A DNA stretch of 12,114 bases from Halanaerobiaceae bacterium. GTDB lineage: Bacteria; Bacillota; Halanaerobiia; Halanaerobiales; DTU029. The notes beneath the pieces were generated by a model, which was not told the origin of the DNA, searched no databases, and saw only the letters and a program-made list of their open reading frames with translations. Positions 1 to 7,392 of this stretch are shown in pieces. The stretch covers positions 1-12,114 of the forward strand of contig JAAYLO010000199.1 in assembly GCA_012521855.1 (NCBI GenBank), in the 5' to 3' direction. Numbering within the stretch: the stretch's first letter is position 1; each line of letters opens with the position of its first letter. The position numbers and the translations under genes were made by a program.

Positions 1-532
1 AATATTCCAGTTCTTTCCGCATGCTGCGGCCTGTAAAAAGATATGCCGCAGCAAAAAAGGCAGCCAGAATTGCCAGTATATCACCCCATACTTTGGAAAA
101 GAGTATATTTACATCCCCGATACTGATAATAATACTGCCAAGGAGAGCAAAAGCGAGTCCGGACAGGATACCTGGCCTGAGGTCCTCTTTTGCAAAAAAA
201 TACTCCAGTAAATATGTAAAAAAGGGCTGCAGGGCTATAAAAATAACTGCATTAGCTATACTGGTATACTCAAAGGCAGTATTCCAGAGAAAAAAATGTA
301 TGGCAAGAAAAGCACCGGCCAGTAAGGGTTTCAGCTTAAAAAAATGTCCAGGGTGAGCCTTATACCTGAAAAAAATAAAAGGTGTCATTATAAGAACACT
401 GAAAAACATTCTGTAAAAGGCGATGATAAGAGGTGCAGCAGTGGACAAACTTATTAGAATTCCGGATGTAGATATTACTGTAACCCCAAAGAATAATAAA
501 ATATATATTTTTCCTGTATTTCCCTGTTGCAT
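1..532 (-). CDS. EamA/DMT-family membrane transporter, N-terminal part
   Basis: The minus-strand reading frame opens at ATG 532-530 and stays open for 177 codons to the window edge, so the C-terminal part and stop are missing. The start follows AAGGAG at 541-546 with 8-nt spacing. The protein begins MQQGNTGKIYILLFFGVTVI and is a run of hydrophobic helices. Its pattern (small N-terminal helix, ISTAAP-like turn then a helix with AFYRM, later FLWNTAFEYTSIANAVIF and LQPFFTYLLEYFF) is the typical first EamA repeat of the drug/metabolite transporter superfamily. The last residues visible (GDILAILAAFFAAAYLFTGR) are the start of the second EamA repeat. Family members export or import small metabolites such as amino acids or their derivatives across the cytoplasmic membrane; the substrate cannot be read from sequence. 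The gene diverges from the prenyltransferase gene across about 100 bp. Confidence 0.85.
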   Translation of the reverse strand, partial: MQQGNTGKIYILLFFGVTVISTSGILISLSTAAPLIIAFYRMFFSVLIMTPFIFFRYKAHPGHFFKLKPLLAGAFLAIHFFLWNTAFEYTSIANAVIFIALQPFFTYLLEYFFAKEDLRPGILSGLAFALLGSIIISIGDVNILFSKVWGDILAILAAFFAAAYLFTGRSMRKELEY

Positions 533-621
533 AGATAAATCTCCTTTTGTATTTATAATTTACTAAATTTATGAATACTACTATCTGTTTTTGTTCATCA
601 TAATGACAAATATATCAAAAG

Positions 622-627
622 AAGGAG
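622..627 (+). promoter_or_regulatory. Ribosome binding site deciding the prenyltransferase start
   Basis: AAGGAG sits 5 nt before ATG 633. The same frame is open further upstream to TTG 591 and ATG 603, but neither has a Shine-Dalgarno sequence, and the MAGTDR start puts the first UbiA helix at the expected distance. This supports 633 as the start. Confidence 0.75.
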
Positions 628-632
628 TTTGT

Positions 633-1544
633 ATGGCAGGCACAGATAGAATTCAAAAAATAAAAGCCTGGTGTATTGCTATCAGGCCTCATGGTTTTGT
701 AACAACTACTGTATCAACAAGTGTAGGAGCTGCACTGGCCTTTTACCAGGGAAGTTTTGATATAAAACTCCATATTTTGAGCATGATACCGCTAATCCTG
801 ATACATACCGGCACAAATCTCATCAATGATTATTATGACTACTTTATAGAAACAAAATGCAGTGAACCTATGATTTCTCCTACCTACAAACAGGTCAAGG
901 ATATTATCAGCATTGATGACTTTTACCGGGTAGGAGTCTGTTGTTTTCTCGCCAGTGTCCCTTTTGGTATCATACTATCACTTTATAGAAGCTGGCTTAT
1001 TTTTCTCATAGGGACAATAGGTGCTCTGGCAGGATTTTTCTATACAGCAAAGCCAATCAGCTACAAATACTATGGGCTCGGAGGACCGTCAATCTTTCTC
1101 TGGATGGGAGTAATCATGGTCTGGGGTATTTATTATATACAGACAGGCCAGAAAAGCTTGTATCCTGTCTGGGGCGGTATCCCTGTCAGTTTTCTAATTA
1201 CAGGAATGCAGCATTCCAATGAATTAAGAGACTATGAAAATGACAGGAAAAATGGCTTCAGGACCCTGCCGGTTATTATCGGTTTCCAGAAAGCCAGGTA
1301 TTATTATTATTTCCTGATATCCTCCAGTTATCTGTCCCTCGCTTTATTAATAATATACCGACTCCTTCCCTCCTGGACAGCATTAGCTTTTATAACTATA
1401 CCTTTTGCTGCCAGGAGAATAAAAACTGTTTATAACGCCAGAGAACAAAAAGATTTGATCAGTATTACCCATAGTACGGCCAGTCTTAATGCGGAATTTG
1501 GCTTGCTGCTGGTAATAACCCTGATTATGAGTAAATTCATTTAA
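633..1544 (+). CDS. UbiA-family prenyltransferase, MenA-like
   Basis: This 303-residue integral membrane protein has about eight or nine hydrophobic helices. The UbiA superfamily transfers a polyprenyl chain from its diphosphate to an aromatic or other acceptor in the membrane. Two Asp-rich Mg-diphosphate motifs are visible. The first is NDYYDYFIE at 65-73, which fits NDxxDxxxD except that the last acidic residue is Glu. The second is NELRDYENDRKNG at 196-208, containing DxxxD (D200, D204) and closely resembling the MenA form NNLRDxxxDxxxGxxTL. The YTAKPISYKYYGLG segment at 137-150 matches the MenA loop. MenA makes demethylmenaquinone from dihydroxynaphthoate, but no other quinone gene is present here, so the acceptor is unknown. 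The gene converges on the MogA-like gene with 7 bp between stops and no clear terminator. Confidence 0.85.
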   Translation: MAGTDRIQKIKAWCIAIRPHGFVTTTVSTSVGAALAFYQGSFDIKLHILSMIPLILIHTGTNLINDYYDYFIETKCSEPMISPTYKQVKDIISIDDFYRVGVCCFLASVPFGIILSLYRSWLIFLIGTIGALAGFFYTAKPISYKYYGLGGPSIFLWMGVIMVWGIYYIQTGQKSLYPVWGGIPVSFLITGMQHSNELRDYENDRKNGFRTLPVIIGFQKARYYYYFLISSSYLSLALLIIYRLLPSWTALAFITIPFAARRIKTVYNAREQKDLISITHSTASLNAEFGLLLVITLIMSKFI

Positions 1545-1551
1545 AACACAA

Positions 1552-2055
1552 TTACCATAATTTCATAAAATTATACCTTTGTTGAGGGAAATCGCTTTTC
1601 AATATCTTTATTCCTTCCGGAATTACTTTGACCAGGGCTTTCAGGGATTCTATTATTTCTTCTTTCCTATCTGGAAGGTTTACAATCAGTGCAGCCTTTC
1701 TGATTCCAGCCCTTCCCCTTGATAAAACAACTTCTGGAATCTTTTTTGCTGTTTCCTGTCTGATGTATTCAGTAATACCTGGAACCTCTTTCTCTATAAC
1801 TGCCATGGTCGCTTCAGGTGTAACATTTTTTCTGGCAAAACCAGTACCTCCTATAGTTAAAACCAGGTCTGCCAGACCCTTTTCAGTTATATTGAATAAC
1901 TCTTCCTGTATTACCCTGAAGTCCTCCAACAGGTTCTTCTTATATTCTACCACCCCGTTAATGCTCTCCAATAGTTCTTCAAAAACCCCCTCACCAATAC
2001 TCTTTTCTTCAGCAGTTTCTTTATCCGCAATAGTCAAAACTGCCACCCTGATCAT
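1552..2055 (-). CDS. MogA/MoaB-family molybdopterin-binding protein
   Basis: This 167-residue cytosolic protein carries the MoCF-biosynthesis (MogA/MoaB) fold. The diagnostic TIGGTGFARKNVTPEAT motif lies at 67-83 and is followed by the RAGIRKAALIVNLP segment at 115-128. Family members adenylylate molybdopterin before metal insertion. The usual NLPG-S-P loop reads NLPDRK here (126-131), and the N-terminal loop (TIADKETAEEKSIG) lacks the usual SD-x-G-x-x-D-x-S-G spacing, so catalytic activity is uncertain. No other molybdenum cofactor gene is in the window. The start ATG 2055-2053 follows GGGAGGT. The gene lies downstream of valS on the same strand but is separated from it by the valS terminator, so it is probably transcribed separately. 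Confidence 0.85.
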   Translation of the reverse strand: MIRVAVLTIADKETAEEKSIGEGVFEELLESINGVVEYKKNLLEDFRVIQEELFNITEKGLADLVLTIGGTGFARKNVTPEATMAVIEKEVPGITEYIRQETAKKIPEVVLSRGRAGIRKAALIVNLPDRKEEIIESLKALVKVIPEGIKILKSDFPQQRYNFMKLW

Positions 2056-2097
2056 TAATAAGACCTCCCTAAGTTTTTCACATTATTAAATGACTGT

Positions 2098-2126
2098 ATT
2101 ATCATATTTCTACAAATTCCTTGAAA
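2098..2126 (-). promoter_or_regulatory. Possible promoter of the MogA-like gene
   Basis: On the minus strand TTTCAA (2126-2121) and GATAAT (2103-2098) are 17 bp apart, about 40 bp upstream of the start codon. The -10 box is good and the -35 box is weak. The placement between the valS terminator and the gene makes it plausible. Confidence 0.35.
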
Positions 2127-2149
2127 AACCTCCTTCTTTTATAAGAAAA

Positions 2150-2176
2150 GAAAAAAGAGCAGGAAAACTCCTGCTC
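2150..2176 (-). terminator. Intrinsic terminator of valS
   Basis: On the minus strand, 5 nt after the valS stop, the stem GAGCAGGA (2176-2169) pairs perfectly with TCCTGCTC (2164-2157) around a GTTT loop. A run of T residues (2156-2151) follows. This is a textbook rho-independent terminator. Confidence 0.93.
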
Positions 2177-2181
2177 CTTGA

Positions 2182-4833
2182 TTACCTTAACTCACTTAAC
2201 CGGGCAATTAAAATTTCTTTTTTATTCTGATATTCATGAAGTTTTTCTCTTTCCCTTTCTACTAATTCCCGGGGAGCCTTGTTAACAAATCCCTGGTTGG
2301 CCAGTTTTCCTTCTGCCCGTTTAATCTCATTTTCCATTTCTTCAATTTCCTTTTCCAGACGTTCTATTTCTTTATTAATATCAATCATCTCTTCCAGGGG
2401 TAGTATTACTTCAATACCTGAAACAACAGCAGTAGATACTTTTTCAGGTTTTTCAGCCAGGTTAATTTCAACAATTAATTCATTCAGGTGTCCGAGATTC
2501 TTGATATAATCATACCCTTCTTCTACAATCTCCCTTTTTTCCTCAGGAACATTGAGGATAGCCTTTATCCTCTTTCCTGGATTAACCTTCATCTCATTTC
2601 TGATATTTCTGATGGATTTTATAATATCCATTATAATATTCATCTTTTCTTCAGAATTTTCATCAATATCTCCTGAATTAATCTCAGGCCAGGAGGAGAG
2701 CATAATACTTTCTCCCGTTCCCGGAAGCTGCTGCCAGATCTCTTCTGTAATAAAAGGCATCACTGGATGAAGTAAACGTAATATCCTCTCCAATACCATT
2801 ACACCGATATACTGGGCGGTTCTTTTTTGAGAGAGATCCTGATCCTGATAGAGACGTGGTTTAATCAGCTCAATATACCAGTCACAAAACTCGCTCCAGA
2901 TAAAATCATAAAGGATCTTGCTTACTTCTCCAAAACTATACTTGTTGAGAGCCTTATCAACCTCTTCTGTCACTCTGTTGATCCGGCTGATAATCCATCT
3001 GTCCGCAAGGGTGTATTGTAAGCTGCTTTCCTCTATTGTATCATAAGGAAGGTCTTCAATATTCATCAATATAAACCTTGATGCATTCCAGATCTTATTG
3101 GCAAAATTTCTGCTGGCCTCCAGTTTCTCCTCCCTGAATCTCATATCATTCCCCGGTGTATTACCTGTTATCAAAGTAAAACGCAGGGCATCAGCACCGT
3201 ACTTATCAATAACCTCTATGGGATCAACTCCATTGCCGAGAGATTTACTCATCTTCCTGCCCTGGGCATCTCTTATTAAACCATGTATATATACATCCCT
3301 GAAGGGTACTTCATCCAAAAATTCCAATCCCATAAATATCATCCTGGCGACCCAGAAGAAGATTATATCAAAACCGGTTACCAGAACATTTGTGGGGTAA
3401 AAACATTCCAGTTCCTTTGTCTTTTCAGGCCATCCCATTGTCGAAAAAGGCCAGAGGGCAGAACTGAACCAGGTATCCAGTACATCCTCATCCTGTTTCA
3501 GATTTTTACTGCCGCATTTAGTACACTCTTTGACTATTTCTTCCTTGCTGACAATGACCTCATTACAATCCTGGCAGTACCAGACCGGAATACGGTGACC
3601 CCACCAGAGTTGCCTGGAAATACACCAGTCCCGTATATTCTCCATCCAGTTTAGATATGTCTTTAAAAAACGTTCAGGTACAAACCTTACACGCCCTTCC
3701 TTTGCGGCCTTTATAGCCGGTTCGGCAAGGGGTTTCATCTTTACATACCATTGTTTTGAAACAAGCGGCTCAATGACAGTATCACAACGGTAGCACTGGC
3801 CTACTGCATGTTGATAGTCCTCAATCTTTTCAATTAAACCCAGTTCCTGCAGATCCTCAACCACCTTCTGGCGGCACTCATAGCGGTCCATTCCGGCATA
3901 TTTCCCGGTTATTTCAGTCATTCTGGCCTCTTCATTTATAACCTGTATAAGTTCCAGTACATGCCTGAGCCCTATCTCAAAATCATTAGGGTCATGGGCC
4001 GGTGTTACTTTTACCATCCCGGTCCCAAACTCCTTATCAACATAATCATCTGCAATGATGGGTATCTCCCTGTTCATTAATGGCAAGATAGCTGTTTTGC
4101 CGACCAGATCCTGATACCTTTCATCATCAGGGTTAACAGCCACTGCCGTATCTCCCAGCATGGTTTCCGGTCTGGTAGTAGCTACAACAATATATCCTTC
4201 ACTATCTTTCAGCGGATATCTCAGATGCCAGATATGGCTTGCTTTATCTTCATGTTCAACCTCAATATCAGAAAGGGTTGTTTTACAGTCTGGACACCAG
4301 TTAACGATATAATCACCCTGATAGATGAGTCCTTTATTATATAATTCTACAAACACCTCCCTTACAGCCCTGGAACAACCTTCATCCATAGTAAAGCGTT
4401 CTCTGGACCAGTCACAGGATGAACCTATCTTTCTTAACTGTTTCGTAATCCTGTTTCCATATTTCTCCTTCCATTCCCAGGCCTTTTCCAGGAATCCTTC
4501 TCTTCCTACATCCTCCTTTTCCAGGCCCTCTTCTCTCATTTTTTCAACTACTCTTACCTCAGTTGCAATACTGGCATGATCTGTCCCCGGAAGCCAGAGG
4601 GTATTATAGTCCTTCATCCTTTTCCACCTTGTCAATATATCCTGCAGGGTATTATCAAAAGCATGCCCTACATGAAGCTCTCCGGTAATATTAGGCGGAG
4701 GCATTACAATACTGAAGGATTCTTTCTCCGGGTCAAAAGAGGGTTTAAAATAACCGTTTTCTTCCCATATTTTATACCATTTTTCTTCAACTTTATCAGG
4801 TTCATAGGTTTTTGCTAATTTTTTTGACATCAT
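2182..4833 (-). CDS. valS: Valine--tRNA ligase
   Basis: This 883-residue class I aminoacyl-tRNA synthetase charges tRNA-Val with valine. The size is normal for ValS. In order: the HIGH-type motif PPPNITGELHVGH at 45-57; the CP1 editing domain, including TTRPETMLGDTAVAV at 219-233 and the HDPNDFEIG segment at 280-288, which hydrolyses mischarged threonine; a Cys4 cluster (C420, C423, C437, C440) of zinc-ribbon type; DVLDTWFSSALWP at 450-462; KMSKS at 527-531; the anticodon-binding domain from about 605; and the C-terminal coiled coil from about 816 to 883, rich in Glu and Lys, which contacts the tRNA. Start: tandem ATG codons at 4833 and 4830 follow AAGGGGG, and either could be used (883 or 882 residues). 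The frame is open upstream to 5112, but that stretch is the T-box leader. Expression should be induced by uncharged tRNA-Val. Confidence 0.97.
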   Translation of the reverse strand: MMSKKLAKTYEPDKVEEKWYKIWEENGYFKPSFDPEKESFSIVMPPPNITGELHVGHAFDNTLQDILTRWKRMKDYNTLWLPGTDHASIATEVRVVEKMREEGLEKEDVGREGFLEKAWEWKEKYGNRITKQLRKIGSSCDWSRERFTMDEGCSRAVREVFVELYNKGLIYQGDYIVNWCPDCKTTLSDIEVEHEDKASHIWHLRYPLKDSEGYIVVATTRPETMLGDTAVAVNPDDERYQDLVGKTAILPLMNREIPIIADDYVDKEFGTGMVKVTPAHDPNDFEIGLRHVLELIQVINEEARMTEITGKYAGMDRYECRQKVVEDLQELGLIEKIEDYQHAVGQCYRCDTVIEPLVSKQWYVKMKPLAEPAIKAAKEGRVRFVPERFLKTYLNWMENIRDWCISRQLWWGHRIPVWYCQDCNEVIVSKEEIVKECTKCGSKNLKQDEDVLDTWFSSALWPFSTMGWPEKTKELECFYPTNVLVTGFDIIFFWVARMIFMGLEFLDEVPFRDVYIHGLIRDAQGRKMSKSLGNGVDPIEVIDKYGADALRFTLITGNTPGNDMRFREEKLEASRNFANKIWNASRFILMNIEDLPYDTIEESSLQYTLADRWIISRINRVTEEVDKALNKYSFGEVSKILYDFIWSEFCDWYIELIKPRLYQDQDLSQKRTAQYIGVMVLERILRLLHPVMPFITEEIWQQLPGTGESIMLSSWPEINSGDIDENSEEKMNIIMDIIKSIRNIRNEMKVNPGKRIKAILNVPEEKREIVEEGYDYIKNLGHLNELIVEINLAEKPEKVSTAVVSGIEVILPLEEMIDINKEIERLEKEIEEMENEIKRAEGKLANQGFVNKAPRELVEREREKLHEYQNKKEILIARLSELR

Positions 4834-4864
4834 TATTTCCCCCTTACTCTCAAATTTTATGAAT

Positions 4865-4904
4865 AAAAAAATCCTCCCCCATCCAGTTAAGGACGAAAGA
4901 GGAT
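4865..4904 (-). terminator. T-box regulated attenuator terminator
   Basis: On the minus strand the arm ATCCTCTTTCGTCC (4904-4891) can pair over 14 positions, including several G-U pairs, with GGATGGGGGAGGAT (4884-4871) across a 6-nt loop. A T7 run (4871-4865) follows. It starts a few bases after the T-box and ends about 30 nt before the valS start, as expected for the mutually exclusive terminator of a T-box. Confidence 0.9.
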
Positions 4905-5134
4905 CTTTTCGCGTTACCACCTTAATTCTATTTCCTGTATGGAAATAGCACTTAATTAATAATAACGGTTTATAAAAACCGTCCTGACTTACTGGTCTTT
5001 CAGCCAGGCTGCTCCCGGGCGACTTCATAAAGGGGTATTCAAAGGCCTTCCAGCCAGCGGGCCTTTTTCTCTGGGGAACATTGCCCTTTATTACTACTCC
5101 CATTCCACGCATTTAGCTCCATATACCTGTTTTA
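4865..5134 (-). promoter_or_regulatory. T-box riboswitch leader of valS, GUC (Val) specifier
   Basis: The valS leader RNA reads like a class I T-box. Going 5' to 3' on the minus strand: the Stem I entry with GGGAGTAGTAA; the apical CAGAGA and GCTGGCTGGAAGGCC segments; the specifier-loop sequence TATGAAGTCGCCCGGGAG, in which GAA is followed by GTC at 5023-5021, a valine codon; a TGAAAG and AGTAAG stretch; a hairpin at 4965-4982 (ACGGTTT/AAACCGT); a hairpin at 4928-4948 (CTATTTCC/GGAAATAG); and the T-box AAGGTGGTAACGCG at 4923-4910, whose TGGT can pair with the ACCA end of tRNA-Val. The attenuator follows. Uncharged tRNA-Val would bind and favour read-through into valS. The transcription start near 5134 is inferred from the promoter. 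Confidence 0.93.
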
Positions 5135-5140
5135 AATAAT

Positions 5141-5169
5141 AATATATATAATTTTCAACAATTTGTCAA
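5141..5169 (-). promoter_or_regulatory. Sigma-70/A-type promoter of valS leader
   Basis: The minus strand shows a perfect -35 TTGACA (5169-5164), a 17-bp AT-rich spacer and TATATT (5146-5141) as the -10 box. Transcription would start near 5134, just before Stem I of the T-box. The promoter lies between the ankyrin gene stop and the leader, so valS is its own transcription unit. Confidence 0.85.
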
Positions 5170-5186
5170 GTAATGTTTTATACCCG

Positions 5187-6674
5187 TTATTCCAGAAGCT
5201 CATTATAGATAACTGCCTCTTTATTATACTCTTCTGCAAAAGCATTATATTCCTCTGTTATCTTAACAGCATCATATATTTCCCAGGCCTTCAGGAGAGC
5301 AAAAATTCCAAAAAATATAGTTCTGGTGTCCTCTTTCTGATTCAGGCCTATTGCTATAGTTGTCAGTTCGCCTGCCAGAAATAGTGCTCCCCTTCCCCAG
5401 TTGTCAGCATAATAATGTCCTGCAGAAGGAATAAAAGCAGCCAGTAATCCGGCTTTCTGTACATCTTTTGCAGGCAATAATTCTATTCTTGACTTTTCAG
5501 GTTCGAGATACTTTAACTCCCAATAAACATCTGTACCCTTCAGGGCTTTATTCTCCTCAATATAATCCACAACCCTTTTCCCCTGAAAATCCCGGGCAAT
5601 TGGATCAGCTCCTGCTTCAAGAAGGACTCTCACAACAGCAGGATTATTATTTTCACTGACAGCATACATAAGCGGAGTAGTACCTTTATACTTTTCCCGC
5701 AGATTTACATCCGCCCCGGCATCCAGTAACATCTGAATAATCAGGGGATTATCCGTATGTATCAGTGCATATACAAGGGCAGTCCTGCCCTGGACATCCT
5801 GGTGGTTAACACTGATACCTTTAAGGAGCAGATAATCGATCAGTTCCATAGATGTCCTGTTGCCCTGCAGGTTATGCATAATTGCATTTCTGCCCAGTTT
5901 ATCTGCCGCATTGATTCCTGCACCATGTTCCAGAAGGAGTTTCAGCAGCTCTATATCAGCATAATAACGGGCGGCATAAAGAACCGCCGTCATACCGTCA
6001 TTATCCCTGATTCCTGTGTCGGCATCATTGGCAAGGAGTTTCTTTATAACAGATATCCTGTTCCTGTTTTTTATAGCCAGCATTAATGCAGTCTGGCCGT
6101 CATTATTTCTGCTATTTATCATGACCCCGCTGTTAAGCAAATAATCAATAATCCTGTAATTATTATTGGATACCGCATGCATCAGGGGGGTCCACCCATT
6201 ATCGCTTTTTACATTAACATTGCTCCCTGTATTTATCAGTAGTCTGACTGCTTCTTCTTATTCTGCCTCCACAGCTTTAAACAGTGCATTTTTCCCTGAC
6301 TTATTCAGTACATTAACATTTGCGCCCATTGAGATTAAGGTATTAAGTACAATTGGATTACTATTATGTAATGCGTAAAACAGGGCTGATTCTCCATTTT
6401 TATCTCTACTGTTTAGATAAGCCCCGTAATTCCGTAAAAGGATTAACACAGATGGATTTGGGTTGTATCTGGCAGCATACATAAGCGGCGTAACTCCGTC
6501 AGGACCAGTCTGATTAGGGTCTGCACCCTCTTTCAAAGCAGCCTGTATTTCTTCATAGCTGCCTTTTTTGCATAATTCCAGAAAATCAATTGTTTCTTCA
6601 GCAAAAACATTTAATGTCTGCAAACATATAAAAAGCAGCACAATAAAAATAAGAATTCTTTTCCCTGATAACAT
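5187..6674 (-). pseudogene. Exported ankyrin-repeat membrane protein, interrupted by an in-frame TAA
   Basis: A single frame runs from ATG 6674 (AAGGAG at 6688-6683, 8-nt spacing) to the stop at 5187, broken only by TAA at 6260-6258. Read across that codon it encodes 495 positions. It starts with a signal peptide (MLSGKRILIFIVLLFICLQT, cleavage likely after VFA). About eleven ankyrin repeats follow, with the consensus pattern DG.TPLMYA...LL..GADVN. The C-terminal region (about the last 105 residues) has hydrophobic segments including KAGLLAAFIPSAGHYYADNW and GRGALFLAGELTTIAIG, like small DUF5683-type membrane domains. The stop falls inside repeat 4 (KAVEAE*EEAVRLLINTG) and takes the place of one residue, so the repeat spacing is unbroken. 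The upstream piece is 138 residues. The downstream piece has no ribosome binding site at its first ATG (6182). The likely readings are a recent nonsense mutation, a sequence error or read-through. Ankyrin repeats mediate protein binding; the partner is unknown. Confidence 0.82.
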
Positions 6675-6771
6675 TTAATCCACTCCTTCATATTATAGTT
6701 TAAAGACAGGTTTCTAAACAAAAATATAATTTTGGCTTAAAAAAAAGGATTTTTATTCATATGTGTCGAAA

Positions 6772-6777
6772 TATAAT
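6772..6777 (+). promoter_or_regulatory. Possible -10 box for the CheX-like gene
   Basis: A perfect TATAAT lies 42 bp before the CheX start in the divergent spacer with the ankyrin gene. No good -35 box is found at 16-18 bp upstream, so this is tentative. Confidence 0.3.
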
Positions 6778-6819
6778 CATGTGACTGAAGAAAATAATTT
6801 ATTCCAGGAGGCGCAATAA

Positions 6820-7278
6820 ATGGAAGAATTCTTGCAACCTTTTTATCAGGCTGCTGATAATGTCTTTGAAAACATGTTTAATACGAAAATTAAATATGGT
6901 TTATTACAATATCACGAGAGATATGTTTCAACACGGGAAGCCAACATAAATATCGGAATTACCGGTGATCTATCTGGGTCAGTAATATACAGCTTTTCTA
7001 AAAAACTGGCTTTTAATATAACCTCATTTATTGCAGGCATGGAATTCACCGAACTAAATGAATTTGTTGGTTCTGCTGTAGGTGAAATTGCAAATATTAT
7101 TAGCGGTAATGCCATGACAAACCTGACGGAACAAAATTACTGTTGTAAGATTGTCCCGCCGGAAGTTTTTTTAGGGACCGGAAGCTCAATGATTATAACC
7201 AAAAATAATATTATAACAATACCAATCAAAACAGAAATGGGAGATTTTGATATCAATGTAGCTGTCGAAACAAGATAA
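6820..7278 (+). CDS. cheX: CheX-family chemotaxis phosphatase
   Basis: This 152-residue cytosolic protein resembles CheX/CheC-type proteins. CheX dimers dephosphorylate the chemotaxis response regulator CheY-P. The active-site helix is visible as EFVGSAVGEIANIISGNAMT at 81-100, with the ExxN pair E89 and N92 that acts on CheY-P. It is preceded by an INIGITGDLSGSVIYSF strand pair at 43-59 typical of the fold. The length is normal for CheX, which carries one such helix where CheC has two. The start ATG 6820 has AGGAGG at 6806-6811 with 8-nt spacing. No other chemotaxis or flagellar gene is in the window, so it is an orphan copy. It could act on a CheY elsewhere or on another receiver domain. 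The following membrane-protein gene is on the same strand 114 bp downstream and may be co-transcribed. Confidence 0.87.
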   Translation: MEEFLQPFYQAADNVFENMFNTKIKYGLLQYHERYVSTREANINIGITGDLSGSVIYSFSKKLAFNITSFIAGMEFTELNEFVGSAVGEIANIISGNAMTNLTEQNYCCKIVPPEVFLGTGSSMIITKNNIITIPIKTEMGDFDINVAVETR

Positions 7279-7333
7279 TATATAGATAATATATCAAGAT
7301 AATATATCAAGATAATATATCAAGATAATATAT
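7271..7333 (+). repeat. Five-copy 13-bp tandem repeat starting in the cheX 3' end
   Basis: The unit CAAGATAATATAT occurs at 7271-7283, 7295-7307, 7308-7320 and 7321-7333, with one 11-bp copy lacking CA at 7284-7294. The first unit contains the last cheX codon AGA and its TAA stop, so the array looks like repeated duplication of the gene's 3' end. It is almost pure AT outside the CAAG portion. It makes up most of the spacer before the next gene. Confidence 0.95.
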
Positions 7334-7392
7334 TAAATATATATTTCCATATAAAAAGAAAAAATCCTTCAAAAAAAGTAAGGAGGTGAATT

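Noticed and set aside
21..356. Plus-strand 111-residue reading frame at the left edge
   Set aside because: It is antisense to the EamA-type transporter, which has a clear start, ribosome binding site and membrane-helix pattern.
1558..1575. Hairpin ATAATTT/AAATTAT as a terminator between the convergent prenyltransferase and MogA-like genes
   Set aside because: The stem is only A-T pairs, lies within the coding 3' end of the MogA-like gene and has no U tract.
1628..2089. Plus-strand 153-residue reading frame opposite the MogA-like gene
   Set aside because: It is antisense to a well-supported gene, has no ribosome binding site and a low-complexity Ser/Thr-rich composition typical of a shadow frame.
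4834..5112. 93-codon N-terminal extension of valS from ATG 5112
   Set aside because: This stretch is the T-box leader with specifier, T-box and attenuator, and the extension has no homology to ValS. The ATG pair at 4833/4830 has its own Shine-Dalgarno.
5187..6182. A separate ankyrin gene starting at ATG 6182
   Set aside because: That ATG is inside an ankyrin repeat, has no ribosome binding site, and the same frame continues upstream to the interrupting TAA. It is treated as part of one broken gene.
6691..6720. TATAAT-containing promoter just before the ankyrin gene on the minus strand
   Set aside because: A TATAAT is present, but its predicted transcription start would fall in the Shine-Dalgarno sequence, so the mRNA would lack it; the -35 box TTGTTT is weak and 18 bp away.
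6738..6772. Flagellar sigma-28 type promoter for cheX (TAAA ... GTCGAAAT)
   Set aside because: The two boxes are 19 bp apart, where the flagellar consensus needs about 11, and the -10 match is partial.
7271..7333. CRISPR array
   Set aside because: The copies are 13 bp, directly abutting without spacers, and begin inside a gene; this is a simple tandem repeat.
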